Shown: positions 19,340 to 28,905, counted from the first letter of the stretch. The stretch: 46,094 nt of DNA from Candidatus Altimarinota bacterium (GCA_030683605.1 JAUXPL010000046.1:1-46094), one strand, 5' to 3'. Notes: generated by a model not told the origin, from the letters alone. Program-made: numbers and translations.

Positions 19340-20416
19340 ATGAAAATAATATCATTATTTACTGGTGCTGGTGGTCTTGATCTTGGTTTTCATAAAGCCG
19401 GTTTTGAGACTATTTGGGCAAATGAATACGACAAAACGATTTGGGAAACTTTTGAACACAATTTTCCAAATACTTTTTTAGATAAAAGGAGTATTGTGAA
19501 TGTTCCTAATTCTGATGTGCCAGAATGTATGGGGATTATCTGAGGTCCTCCGTGTCAAAGCTGGAGCGAAGCAGGAGCTGGAAGAGGAATAAACGATAAA
19601 AGAGGTCAACTTTTTTTTGAATACATAAGAATTTTAAAAGAAAAAGAACCTTTATTTTTTCTTGCTGAAAATGTTTCAGGCATTTTATTACCAAAACATA
19701 AAGATGCTTTTCAAAATATATTAAATGAATTTAAATCTCTAAATTACAATGTTTCCTATTTTCTTTTGAATGCGAATAATTATGGAGTTCCTCAAGATAG
19801 ACAAAGGGTCATCATCGTAGGGTATCATAAAAAAATGGTGAAAATGTTTGCACCTCCAAAAGAAATATTACCAAGACCAATTTTAAAAGATGTAATTTGG
19901 GATCTAAGGCTTGCAAAACCTGCAAAAGACAAAAACTATGCAAACGATATTTGTGATCTCCAATGTTCAAATCATGAATATATGAATGGTGGATTTTCTA
20001 CTATTTACATGTCAAGAAATCGTGTCAGAAGTTGGGATGAGCCGAGTTTTACCATTCAAGCAGGAGGTCGTCATGCTCCACTTCACCCACAAGCCCCAAA
20101 AATGCAATTTATAGAACAAAACAAAAGAATTTTCGTCCCTGGAAAAGAAGATTTATACAGAAGACTTTCCGTTCGTGAATGTGCCAGAATACAAACTTTC
20201 CCTGATAATTTCCTGTTTAAGTATAAAAGTATCGCTGATGGTTACAAGATGATCTGAAATGCCGTGCCAGTAGAGTTTGCAAAACACTTAGCAAATGTGA
20301 TTTATAAAGATGTTTCTGAATATTTGAAACTTCATCAAATGCAAAGATCAGAGCTTTTGGAAAAAAAGAAAGTTTTTGTTTCAAAAGAAGTGAAGAAGGA
20401 TTTAGTGGAAGTTTAG
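19340..20416 (+). CDS. DNA (cytosine-5) methyltransferase, M.HaeIII type
   Basis: A 358-aa C5-methyltransferase protecting host DNA from the endonuclease 2 bp upstream. Motif I is SLFTGAGGLDLGF, motif IV GGPPCQSWSEAG with the catalytic Cys, motif VI FFLAENVSG, motif VIII QDRQRVIIVG, and motif X DGYKMIGNAVPV. The target-recognition region (STIYMSRNRVRSWDEPSFT) closely follows M.HaeIII. Of about 22 glycines only two are UGA: the first Gly of GGPPCQ (19541-19543) and the Gly of IGNAVP (20255-20257). Both are invariant in the family, so the gene needs code 25 to be functional. Confidence 0.95.
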
Positions 20417-20435
20417 TTTTTTTAAAACAAAAATT

Positions 20436-21392
20436 ATGAAGATTTTTTTTGAATATCTAAAATCCTTATTTACTCAATGGTATGTTTACATAGTATTTAT
20501 ACCAGAGTTTCTAGATTTAATATCTGCATATTTTCCAGAAAAATATCATTTTCAAATTCCAGTTTTTTATACTTGATTATTTTTAATAATAGTTTTTGTT
20601 TATGCAAATTTTAAAATTTGGAAAAAAACACTTTATAAAAACAAGTCTCCTAAAATTATCATTGATTATGATTTATCATCATTCAATATTGTTTATTTGG
20701 AAATTAAAAATATAGGAAATGATTATGCAAAAAATATAAAAATTACTTTTGATCCAGATTTAGAAGATAATGGTGAAAAAATAAACGATAAAAAATTCTT
20801 AAAAAACATTCCATTACTTGAACCTATATCTTTAAATCAAAGTAAAAAAATAAGATTCTTTTTTGGAACTTTTCTTCAAGAAAAGTATTTACAAACATTT
20901 GACGTAAAAATTAGTTATTCAGATATAGAAGGAAAAAATAAATTTTCAGAGACTCAAATAATAGATTTATCTTCATTTATTGGCACCTCACCTCAAAAAC
21001 AAGAAAATGAAATAGTAAAAGAACTAAAAAATATCTCTGGACATTTAAAAGACTTAAAAGATAATTCTAAAAAAAATATTGAAACTTTAAAAAATGGTAT
21101 AAATATAAGAAATTCTAATCTTAATAGTTATTCATATGATGAAATTAAATCTGTACTAAAAAATATTTTGCAATATGGAAATAAAGAAGATTTATGGTTA
21201 AATCCTCATATATATGATACAAAACAAATTATAAAATTATTCAGAGAAAAAATACTTGCAAAAAAAGATTTAGATGAAAATGATAAGAAAATTATAGAAC
21301 AAATAAATATTTTACATAAATATCAATTTCATTGTGGTGCAAATGATAAATTTGATACTTCAATTCAAGAGTTGAGAAAGTTAATATGATAA
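20436..21392 (+). CDS. Two-TM protein with cytoplasmic C-terminal domain, unknown
   Basis: A 318-aa protein with two hydrophobic segments near the N-terminus (about residues 15-35 and 45-66). A beta-rich domain (LEIKNIGNDYAKNIKITF, an Ig-like or transmembrane-associated fold) and a lysine-rich helical C-terminus follow. Only two UGA glycines occur, one in the second membrane segment and one as the last residue before TAA. It lies 20 nt after the methyltransferase and before the first attC-like site, so it probably arrived with the restriction locus. Family not recognised. Confidence 0.7.
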
Positions 21393-21485
21393 GGAATGAA
21401 AAAATATTAAAAAATACATTTTTAGGGATATTGAATTTTATTTTTCTTCCATTCCATTACATTAAATTACAGAAAAATCACCCTC

Positions 21486-21579
21486 GCCTAACAGTTTCTA
21501 TGAGGTTCGCTCGTTACACTTAACTCTCCAATATTTTGCTCATACTTCGCAAAACATCTCATAGAAGCAAACGTTATTA
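21486..21579 (+). repeat. attC-like palindromic site A
   Basis: Left end GCCTAAC fits the integron inverse core RYYYAAC. The right end is CAAACGTTATTA, carrying the core GTT. TTCTATGAG (21496-21504) pairs with CTCATAGAA (21558-21566). The palindrome lies directly after the restriction locus and its orientation (GTT to the right) matches plus-strand cassettes. Confidence 0.5.
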
Positions 21580-21615
21580 AAGATAATTTTATATATAATT
21601 ATTAATTAAAAATTT

Positions 21616-21753
21616 ATGACGATTACTAAAAATTGAAAAATATATCATACAATAGAAGAAGCAATTGTTTTATGAAATCAAAAAATAAATAAAAGAGCTA
21701 AAAAATTATTTATTCAAGCTAAAAATAATAGATTACAGAAATGTAGAGGTTAA
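21616..21753 (+). CDS. Small basic hypothetical protein (45 aa)
   Basis: MTITKNGKIYHTIEEAIVLG followed by a Lys/Arg-rich helix (KINKRAKKLFIQAKNNRLQK). It has two UGA glycines and starts 37 nt after attC-like site A. A nucleic-acid-binding or antitoxin-like role is possible from charge alone, but no family is recognised. Confidence 0.4.
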
Positions 21754-21842
21754 TCTTCTATTAATTTATTATATAAAAACCTCCATTGCATTTCCCTAAA
21801 AATCAATACAATTAAATCATAGCTTAAAATTAAATTTTATAT

Positions 21843-22016
21843 ATGAAAACTATACAATTAAATACATCAAAAAGAATGATTAATATGGTTAAACCTAAAA
21901 CAAGAATTAAAAAAAATAAAAAAGTTTGAGATATATTAAAAAATCTATGACTAAATATAATTTGAACATGAAAAAATGATTTAAGTATAAATCATGATAA
22001 TATATTATATAAATAA
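21843..22016 (+). CDS. Putative antitoxin of PIN-domain pair
   Basis: A 57-aa basic protein (MKTIQLNTSKRMINMVKPKT) with UGA glycines in DILKNLGLNIIGTGKND. It ends 2 nt before the PIN-domain gene and is the right size for a VapB-type antitoxin. Its identity rests mostly on position, since no AbrB or RHH motif is clear. Confidence 0.5.
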
Positions 22017-22018
22017 TT

Positions 22019-22411
22019 ATGATTAGTTATATATTTGATACTTCTTTTTTAATATCACTTTTGGATATTGATGACATAAATCATATTAAAGCAATAGAAT
22101 TAATTTCTGAATTAGAAATTTGAAATTATAAAAATAAATTTTTTATTAATGATATAATTTTGAATGAAACATATACAGTTTTAAATTATAAAAAATGATT
22201 TGAGTTTTTAAAAAAACTTGAAGATTTTTTTGATTGAATTGAAATAATCTATCTTTCTTGAAATAATGAGGAGTATATTTCATATTTTAAAATGATTAAG
22301 TGAAAAGTATCAGTTGCTGATAGTAGTGTATTATACGATAGTTATAAATACAATCTAAAAATGCTTACATTCGATAAAGAAATGCTAAAAATATCAAAAA
22401 ATTACCTTTAA
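22019..22411 (+). CDS. PIN-domain ribonuclease (VapC-like toxin)
   Basis: A 130-aa protein starting MISYIFDTSFLISLLD with the first catalytic Asp of PIN domains. The later acidic positions are LNETYT and VADSSVLYDSYKYN, followed by LKMLTFDKEM near the C-terminus, matching the PIN layout D...E...D...D. VapC toxins cleave tRNA or rRNA and are held in check by the preceding small protein. Length and the 2-nt spacing from its partner fit a toxin-antitoxin operon. It ends 5 nt before csaA. Confidence 0.75.
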
Positions 22412-22416
22412 AAACT

Positions 22417-22755
22417 ATGAAACAAATAACTTGGGATGAATTCCAAAATGTAGAATTAAGAGTTGGTACAATTATTAATGTAGAAGATTTCCCTGAAGCA
22501 AAAATACCTGCATACAAAATAACTGCAGACTTTTGAGCAGAAATAGGGATTAAAAAATCTAGTGCTCAGATAACAGTATTATATACTAAAGAAGAATTAT
22601 TAAACAAACAAATAATATGAGTAGTGAATTTCCCTATTAAACAAATAGGTCCTTTTATGTCTGAATTTTTAGTTACTTGATTTGTAAATTGAAACTGAGA
22701 AGTAATATTAGCAGTGCCTGATAAAAAAAGTATAAATTGAACTAAATTAGGATAA
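22417..22755 (+). CDS. csaA: CsaA-type tRNA-binding-domain protein
   Basis: A 112-aa protein made of one EMAP/tRNA-binding OB fold. It begins MKQITWDEFQNVELRVGTII and includes AYKITADFGAEIGIKKSSAQIT, VVNFPIKQIGPFMSEFLVTG and EVILAVPDKKSINGTKLG, all typical of CsaA. CsaA is a dimeric tRNA-binding protein with reported chaperone-like export activity. Its last 38 codons and following 41 bases are repeated at 33417-33574. UGA glycines are frequent, so the gene is resident in this lineage. Confidence 0.9.
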
Positions 22756-22796
22756 ATTCCTAAACAATCTTAAATTTTACATTATTTAATTAATTT
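22639..22796 (+). repeat. 158-bp direct repeat, left copy (3' end of csaA)
   Basis: Begins AAACAAATAGGTCC inside csaA and ends in the A+T-rich spacer after it. It matches 33417-33574 over 158 bases with 4 mismatches and no gaps. Confidence 0.9.
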
Positions 22797-22839
22797 ATAT
22801 AATTATTCAAATAATTAAAACTAATTTTTTTTTAAAATT

Positions 22840-23102
22840 ATGCAAGATTCTAAACAAATATTTTTTTATAAATCACAAACTTGAAATATAAAAATATATA
22901 TTTATTTAGAGATTGAAAAAATGCTAATTTTTCTTCAAAAAGCTGTCCTAGTTCATCTATGGATATTATTAATGCTGAAGTTGTAGTATGTATTAGAAAT
23001 ATTTTAAATTGAGATTATACTGTTTGAGAAAGACAAATAAATGAAACTACTGATGAAGAAAGAAAAGAATTACTACATCTTCATAATTCATATTGGAATT
23101 AA
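22840..23102 (+). pseudogene. RhuM-like N-terminal fragment, frame-disrupted
   Basis: The ATG at 22840 opens MQDSKQIFFYKSQTGNIKIY, like the N-terminus of RhuM/Fic-associated virulence proteins (xxYxTxDGxxKIEVxLEDE). A different frame then continues NIYLFRDGKNANFSSKSCPS and VVVCIRNILNGDYTVGERQINE to the stop at 23100-23102. Either one gene is broken by a frameshift near 22905 or a small 70-residue gene in the second frame begins at an unusual start. Neither is certain. Confidence 0.35.
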
Positions 23103-23126
23103 TTTTATTTTTTAAATTAAATTTTT

Positions 23127-23540
23127 ATGAAAAAAAAATATGTTGCTTGTGCATTATTACTTAATAATAAAAATAAACTTCTTATTCAAGATAGAAAATG
23201 AATTTCTAAATACTGAGAAGAATGGTCTTTTTTTTGATGAGGTATAGAAAAATGAGAAAATTCAAAAGAGGCATTAATAAGGGAAATACAAGAAGAATTA
23301 TGATATGATATTTCAAATTGGAAAATTCTTTATCTATGAGAAATAGTTCACTATATTAAGACCATTGATATAGAATATCATAGATTTTTATATTGAATAA
23401 AAATACCTAATAATATAGAAAACTTTTATGATAATGAATGAAGTTGAGCTGTATTTTTTTCTTTAGATGAGGTTAAAAAATTAAAATTTAATACAAATAT
23501 ATTAGCAGAAATTATGCAATTAGAAAATAACTTTATTTAA
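23127..23540 (+). CDS. Nudix hydrolase (1 of 3)
   Basis: A 137-aa Nudix protein whose box reads GGIEKGENSKEALIREIQEELGY, fitting GX5EX7REUXEEXGU. The metal-binding glutamates are present in REIQEELG. The closing region VHYIKTIDIEYHRFLYG carries the variable substrate face, so the nucleotide or other substrate cannot be told. Glycines in the box are UGA codons. It is followed by an attC-like palindrome (site B), which would make it a single-gene cassette. Confidence 0.9.
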
Positions 23541-23709
23541 AAATTCAAGCTCTGTGGAACTCTCTCTGGACTATCGTCCAGCCCTTCTTTTTTAAAATTT
23601 AGAAACAAAATAATCTTTTACAAAAAGAAAAATGCTTTTACAAAAAGAAAAATCCAAAAGAAATACGGTAAACCCTCGTTGCACTCTCGCACATACTTCG
23701 CTCGGGTCT

Positions 23710-23797
23710 GACAACAGCTTCTATGAGGTTCGCTCGTTGCACTTCGCTCTCCCATATCCCGCTTAAGCGGGACATCTCATAGAAGCAAATGTTATAC
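23710..23797 (+). repeat. attC-like palindromic site B
   Basis: GCTTCTATGAG (23717-23727) pairs with CTCATAGAAGC (23776-23786). Inside is a second hairpin TCCCGCTTAAGCGGGA (23757-23772). The left end has GACAAC and the right end CAAATGTTATAC, with GTT as in integron cores. It shares GGTTCGCTCGTT and ACATCTCATAGAAGCAAA with site A. Confidence 0.5.
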
Positions 23798-23834
23798 ACA
23801 ATTCAAAAAAATATTTTATAAATATACTTAGCTT

Positions 23835-24215
23835 ATGAGAATAGCAATTAATTCAGCAATTATAAATAACAATAAAGAAATATTACTTGTAAAAAAACGT
23901 GATACTTGGATTTTGCCATGATGAAAACCTGATGAATGAGAAAGTGATTTAGAATGTTTAAATAGAGAAATAAGTGAAGAATTAAATTGAGCAAAGTTAA
24001 GAAATACACAATTTTACAATATTTTTGTATGACAAACTCCTTATAAATGAGATCAATTAGAAGCTAGAGTATATTTTGCAGAATTAATAACAGATATATT
24101 AAGTGCTTCAGCAGAGTTATCAGAAGCTAAGTTTATTAAAGATTTTGATAATTACAAAATTTCTGATATAACCCTTAAAATTTTAAACTGATTAAAAATA
24201 ACGTGAAATCTATAA
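23835..24215 (+). CDS. Nudix hydrolase (2 of 3)
   Basis: A 126-aa Nudix protein with the box GGKPDEGESDLECLNREISEELN. The terminal Gly-hydrophobic of the box is replaced by NG. The N-terminus RIAINSAIINNNKEILLVKK and LPGGKPDEGE resemble MutT/DIM-type small Nudix enzymes. It stands alone between attC-like sites B and C, with 37 bases before its start, so it has the shape of an integron cassette. Substrate unknown. Confidence 0.9.
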
Positions 24216-24246
24216 AATATATTTTTTGAACTCAAGGTGTCGTTGT

Positions 24247-24313
24247 ACTTCGCTCTCCCATATTCTTCTTCGCTAAAGCTACGAAGAACATCTCATAGAA
24301 GCAAACGTTAGGC
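24247..24313 (+). repeat. attC-like site C, left half missing
   Basis: Contains TACTTCGCTCTCCCATAT as in site B, an inner TTCTTCG/CGAAGAA hairpin (24266-24288) and ACATCTCATAGAAGCAAACGTTAGGC. The final GTTAGGC (24307-24313) is a perfect integron core (GTTRRRY). The matching left arm CTATGAGG is absent. Confidence 0.5.
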
Positions 24314-24378
24314 AATATCTACTTTTTGTTTTACACAGTATCATCTTGAATACTGAAAATCAGCGAAACCAAAAACTT

Positions 24379-24405
24379 TTTTGCCCTATCGGGCAATTTT
24401 ATTTT
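24379..24405 (+). terminator. Terminator between attC-like site C and the radical SAM cluster
   Basis: TTGCCC/GGGCAA hairpin with loop TATC, followed by TTTTATTTT. It isolates the cluster from the Nudix gene upstream. Bases 24406-24504 contain no gene. Confidence 0.6.
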
Positions 24406-24504
24406 GGGGAGGGAGAAAAAAGGAACAATGATTTTTAGAAAAAAAGTTGTATTTAAAACAAAAATTAGTATAAAGTCAATAATTTATTTTATAAATTTTG
24501 TAAT

Positions 24505-26055
24505 ATGGTAAATTGAAAACTTATGTTGATCGTACCAAATGGTACTTCCCCTGAGTGAAGAGATGTAAGAAATCATGTACCATTAGGAGCAATTAGTGTT
24601 TTATCAGAAGTAAAAAAGGCTTGTTATGATGTTTTGTTATTAGATAGCGTATGAGAGTCTCGTAAACAATATTATTTATGAAATACTGATTCATATTTTC
24701 ATGATGAAGAAATACAATGAGATATTTTTAGGAAAACTTGATTAGAAGTAGAAGAAATTTTAAAAAGAATAGCAAAAGAAAAACCAACTGAAATATGAGT
24801 GAGTTGTTTAACGATAGTAGATAGATCTGAAACATTAAAATTAATAAGAAACATTAAAAAAGAATTTCCTAATTTACCAATAATATTATGATGACACGAA
24901 GCAACTCAATCTTATAAAGAAATATTATGATTTTGAGAATATGAAGTTGAAAAAATACCAGAAGTTGATTATATTGTTGTATGACCTTGACAGCCTGTAG
25001 TTGTAAAACTACTTGAATATTTAAGATGAAATTTAAATAAAGATAATTTAGAATGAGTTGCTTTTGTAGAAAATTGAAAACTACAATTTATTCCTCAATT
25101 TTGAAAATTTAATCCTGATAATTATGCATTGCCTGATTATAGTTTATTACCACAAGTAAGTGTTTTATGAAGGGAAAAACCTATTGATATTTATTCCTTG
25201 ATTTGAAATACACATGCTTGAGAAGTTAAAAATTTACTGTGATTGAGTAACAATGAAATTGTTTCTTATTTAGCATTAATAACATCTTATTGATGCTGAT
25301 TCTCATGTACTTTTTGTGATAATCCTCCAGATTTAATTCGTTATTCTCCAGAAAATGTTATTAAAATGATTGAACAATTTAAAGATCTATATTGAGTTGA
25401 CTATATTGATTTTATGGATAATAATTTTTGATGATGAAATAGAGAATCTAGAGAAATTGTTTTTGAAATATTAGAAAGATTGAAGTGAAAAAATCTAAAT
25501 TTCTGATTTTCAAATGGATTAACATTTGAATCAATGGCAAGAGAAGATTTTAGATTATTAAAAGCTTTAAAGTCAGCTTGAAATCTTAGACATCTTGCAT
25601 TTCCTATAGAAAATTGAAATGATAGAGTTTTAAAAATGGTTAAAAAACCACATACATTAAAAATGGTAAATGAAGTTTTAGAAGCTTTTAAATCTATTTT
25701 TGAAGACGAATTAGATCATATAAATAGAGAAGCTTTTTTTATATGATGATTTCCTGATACAAGATGATTACCAGCTGAAACTCCCGAAGAAGTAGAAAAA
25801 AGTATACAATTAATGGAAAAACTTTTAAAAGAATGAAAACTAGACCAAGCAATTTTTCTAACTTTATCTCCAGTAACTAATTCTTATAGGCAAGTTTGGA
25901 GACAAAAACATCCAGATTGAGCATTTGAAAAAGCACTTTTTTCTAAATGAACAGATTTATGGCCTTATTGAATGGATTTTATAAAAAGTATACATGAAAG
26001 AGTAAAATTAATTAATCAAAGATATTGAAAAAGCTCAATCACTAGAAAACTTTAA
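24505..26055 (+). CDS. Cobalamin-binding-domain radical SAM protein
   Basis: A 516-aa protein. Residues about 5-175 resemble the B12-binding Rossmann domain (LMLIVPNGTSPEGRDVRNHVP, EIGVSCLTIVDR, PIILGGHE, VDYIVVGPG). Residues about 255-480 form a radical SAM barrel with the iron-sulfur motif C264GFSC268TFC271. Such enzymes use SAM and often methylcobalamin for methylation or rearrangement. The canonical B12 DXHXXG motif is not evident. Start ATG 24505 is in frame with a second ATG at 24523. It opens a cluster with a second radical SAM protein, a PanD-like protein and a Nudix enzyme. Confidence 0.9.
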
Positions 26056-26073
26056 TTTTATAAAAAAATTTAT

Positions 26074-27330
26074 ATGAAAACTATAAGATTAGAAAATACA
26101 AGTTATCCTAAAATGGATAATAAAAAAAGGAATAAAATATTGGTATGAGATGATGCAACTTGATATATAAAAGCCATATCAATTCCTGAGGTAGAAATTA
26201 ATGAAAGTGAGGATTTGGAAATATTAATAGACAGAATTAAATTACTACTATGAAATATTTTAGATTTCTGAAATATTTGAAATTATAGAATAATTAATAA
26301 CTCTCCTATAGAATGATGATATTCAGCTCCTTTTAAAATTTATTTAGATTTATCTGATAAATGTCAATTATCTTGTAAATTTTGTTTAAGTTCTTCATCT
26401 ATTGAATGAACCAATGAATTAAACATTGAACAACTGAAAAGAATAATACAAGAGATGTGAGAATTGTGAGTTTTTAGAGTAAAATTGTGATGATGAGAAC
26501 CATTAATATACCCTTATATTTTTGATGTTATTAAATTATTAAGAGATAATCATATATTTGTCTCGTTAAGTACAAATTGAAAGAAAATGAATAGAAAAAT
26601 TGCACAATTATTAAAATTATATTGAGTAAAAGTTTCTGTTAGTATGGATTGAAATTTAGAAAATAATGACTATTTAAGATGAAAATGAACTTATAAACAA
26701 GCCATTAATGCTATAAAAATATTAAAAGAAGAATGAGTTGTTAATTTATCTATTAGAATGAATATAATTCCTGTGAATTTTGAAGATATATCTCATATTG
26801 TAGTATTAGCAAAATCACTTTGAATAAAAGCAAAATTTTGTTTTTGTAGACCATCTTGAAGAGCAAGTATTGATAGTTCTATGTTAGTTTGATTTGATAA
26901 TTCAAAATACTATTATGAAGTTTTAAAATATCTAAACTCTCCTGAAATTTTACCATTTGTTTCAATAGATGAATCTATGATGTTTGAACAACCAGAAGAG
27001 TTAAAAACTTATATTTGGTGAGAACAAATATGTTGAGCAGCTAATAGATCTATGCATATAGACAGCTCTTGAAAAATATCTCCATGTGTATATATGTGAA
27101 AAAGTTATCAACAATGAAAAATATATGAAGATTGAAGTTTAATTAACTTTTGGAGATGAGAAATTTGAAATGCTTTTGCAAAAATGAGAAATTTACAAGA
27201 ACCAGAATGATGTAAAACTTGTGATAGATTATGTAAATTTGAATGTCCAGCAAATAGATCACATTTTAATGGTTGAGATACAACTTGACCAGACCCAGTA
27301 TGTTTAAAATATATTACTAATAATTTATAA
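26074..27330 (+). CDS. Radical SAM / SPASM-domain protein
   Basis: A 418-aa protein with the radical SAM cluster motif C97QLSC101KFC104 in DLSDKCQLSCKFCLSSS, a GGEPL SAM contact (KLGGGEPLIYP), and a C-terminal SPASM region with clustered cysteines (EQICGAANRS; ISPCVYMG; EGCKTCDRLCKFECPA) able to hold auxiliary Fe-S clusters. SPASM enzymes usually modify peptides or proteins, so a small peptide partner is expected, but none was found nearby. It begins 18 nt after the previous gene and ends 16 nt before the PanD-like one, indicating one operon. Confidence 0.92.
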
Positions 27331-27346
27331 TTTAACTTTAAATAAT

Positions 27347-28144
27347 ATGGAAAAATTAGTTAAAAGAAGTGCTATACATAATATAGTAATAAATAAATGT
27401 AACTCTAGTATATCTAATTGAGAAATTAATGAATGACTAGTGATACCTAAAAAAATATTAAATGCTTGTGATATAAAAAATGGAGAACAAATTATTGTTA
27501 CAAAAATTTATTGAGATAATTGGATAAATAGAGTAAAAACTTTTGTTATAGAGTGAAAAGATGATTGAATAGTAGAAGCAAGATGAAGTTTAGCAAATTT
27601 TTATAAAGAATGAGAAATAGCTTGTATTGTAACCTTTACATTATTAAATGAAGAACAATTCAAAGATTATATAAATGATAAATACCCTATTTTTGATATT
27701 TGATTTAATCCTGATACAAATAAAGATAATTTAGAATTTAATCTAAATATTGAATTTAGAACTTTCAAAGAATTTAATGTAAAAGAATATTGAAAATATT
27801 TAGAGTATAGAAAAAATATTAGTAGAGTACAATTATCTACTTTGATATTATGACTTAAAGTAAATCAAACTCATCCAGATTGTTTACAATGAAGTGCAGA
27901 GTTACCTTGAAAAATTATGGATAAATGAAACCTATCAAGATATGAATGAGTAGCTGTTTATAATGTATCAAAATGATGAGCATCTGAAACTTATGCTGTT
28001 CCTATGCCTGATAAAGTTGTTATGACTACTTGAGCTATGGCAAAATTTGCTAAGGTGTGAGAAAAAGTTAATATAGCTTCTTTTGTTATTAGTAAAGATG
28101 CCATAATTCCAAGTATTGTTTTTACTAAAAATAATGATATTTAA
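27347..28144 (+). CDS. Tandem PanD-like (pyruvoyl decarboxylase-fold) protein
   Basis: A 265-aa protein with two successive domains that each follow aspartate 1-decarboxylase (about 125 aa each). Domain 2 (about 165-250) keeps the self-cleavage Gly182-Ser183 (LQGSAELPGKI) and Thr215-Tyr216 (SETYAVPM), and ends VGEKVNIASFVI like PanD's VGDIVIIASFV. Domain 1 (about 5-97) keeps an Arg62 and Thr65 (INRVKTFVIEG) but has no serine at the cleavage site (NEGLVIPKKIL). PanD makes beta-alanine from aspartate via a serine-derived pyruvoyl group. The shared active site here may be built from both halves. Substrate unknown. Confidence 0.8.
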
Positions 28145-28165
28145 TTTTATTATTAATACTAAATT

Positions 28166-28807
28166 ATGGATAAATATATAAATGATCCTGAAGCAGATTT
28201 ATCAACTGCATTAGTTACTTTAACTGATAATTGATTTTGTTTTATAATCCAACCTGAAGATAGATGGTGAAAAAAAGATAATTGAGATACTTTAATTCCA
28301 ATTTGATGAGTATGATGAAAATTAGAAAAATGAGAGACTCTTGAAGAATGCCTTAAAAGAGAAGCATTAGAAGAAATAGGTGTAAATATAGAAATACTTG
28401 AAGTTTGAAAGCAATTTTTAGTTATAGATCCTAATCAGATAGTTTTTGAAAGTAATAATACTGAAAATAATGTAACTCCTTTATTTGTTTATCGTAATCC
28501 AAGAAGTGAAAAATGAAGAAAACCGTTCACAAATGTTTTTGTGTATTTAGCTAAGCTTAATGTCAAAGAGATTAAATTGATAGATAATCCAGCTATTATA
28601 GAGTTAGAAGAGAATATCTTACAGCAAATTATTTCACAAGAAATTACTATTGAACAAGCCTTACATCAATGATGAAAAGTTAAATCTAAAATAAACTTAC
28701 CACAAAATTGAATTTTATTACCTCTTCCTACAGTTAAGTGAATAATTAAATTTCTTTCAGTTGTATCTGAAGATGTAAAATCTAAAATAAAACATATATT
28801 ATCTTAA
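28166..28807 (+). CDS. Nudix hydrolase with C-terminal extension (3 of 3)
   Basis: A 213-aa protein. The Nudix box is GGKLEKGETLEECLKREALEEIGV, near residue 55. It is preceded by GFCFIIQPEDRWGKKDNGD and followed by an 80-residue C-terminal extension with many charged helices (TIEQALHQGGKVKSKINLPQN). The gene is last in the cluster, 21 nt after the PanD-like gene and before a terminator, so it is likely co-expressed with the radical SAM proteins. It could process or detoxify a nucleotide intermediate; that is inference. Confidence 0.88.
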
Positions 28808-28811
28808 CTTT

Positions 28812-28834
28812 ATCCGACTATCGTCGGATTTTTT
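28812..28834 (+). terminator. Terminator of the radical SAM/PanD-like cluster
   Basis: ATCCGAC and GTCGGAT form a 7-bp G+C-rich stem with a TATC loop, followed by TTTTTT. A degenerate copy occurs at 30566-30583. Confidence 0.75.
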
Positions 28835-28855
28835 CTTACCCCATAAAAAAGCTCG

Positions 28856-28905
28856 TTATCACTCGCAAAAAAGATTTTGGTTTATTCTGAAAATCATCTA
28901 TAATA
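28856..28905 (+). promoter_or_regulatory. Promoter module, copy 1
   Basis: TTGGTT (28877-28882) and TATAAT (28899-28904) are 16 bases apart. The whole 50-bp segment from TTATCACTCGC to TATAATA is repeated with few changes at 30602-30651, in front of another acquired-looking gene. Confidence 0.6.

Noticed and set aside
19340-20257. Methyltransferase as two or three broken pieces
   Set aside because: The breaks are UGA codons at invariant glycines. With code 25 the gene is complete and every motif is present.
21486-24313. CRISPR array
   Set aside because: The three repeats are irregularly spaced, separated by whole genes and internally palindromic over about 90 bases, with no spacer structure.
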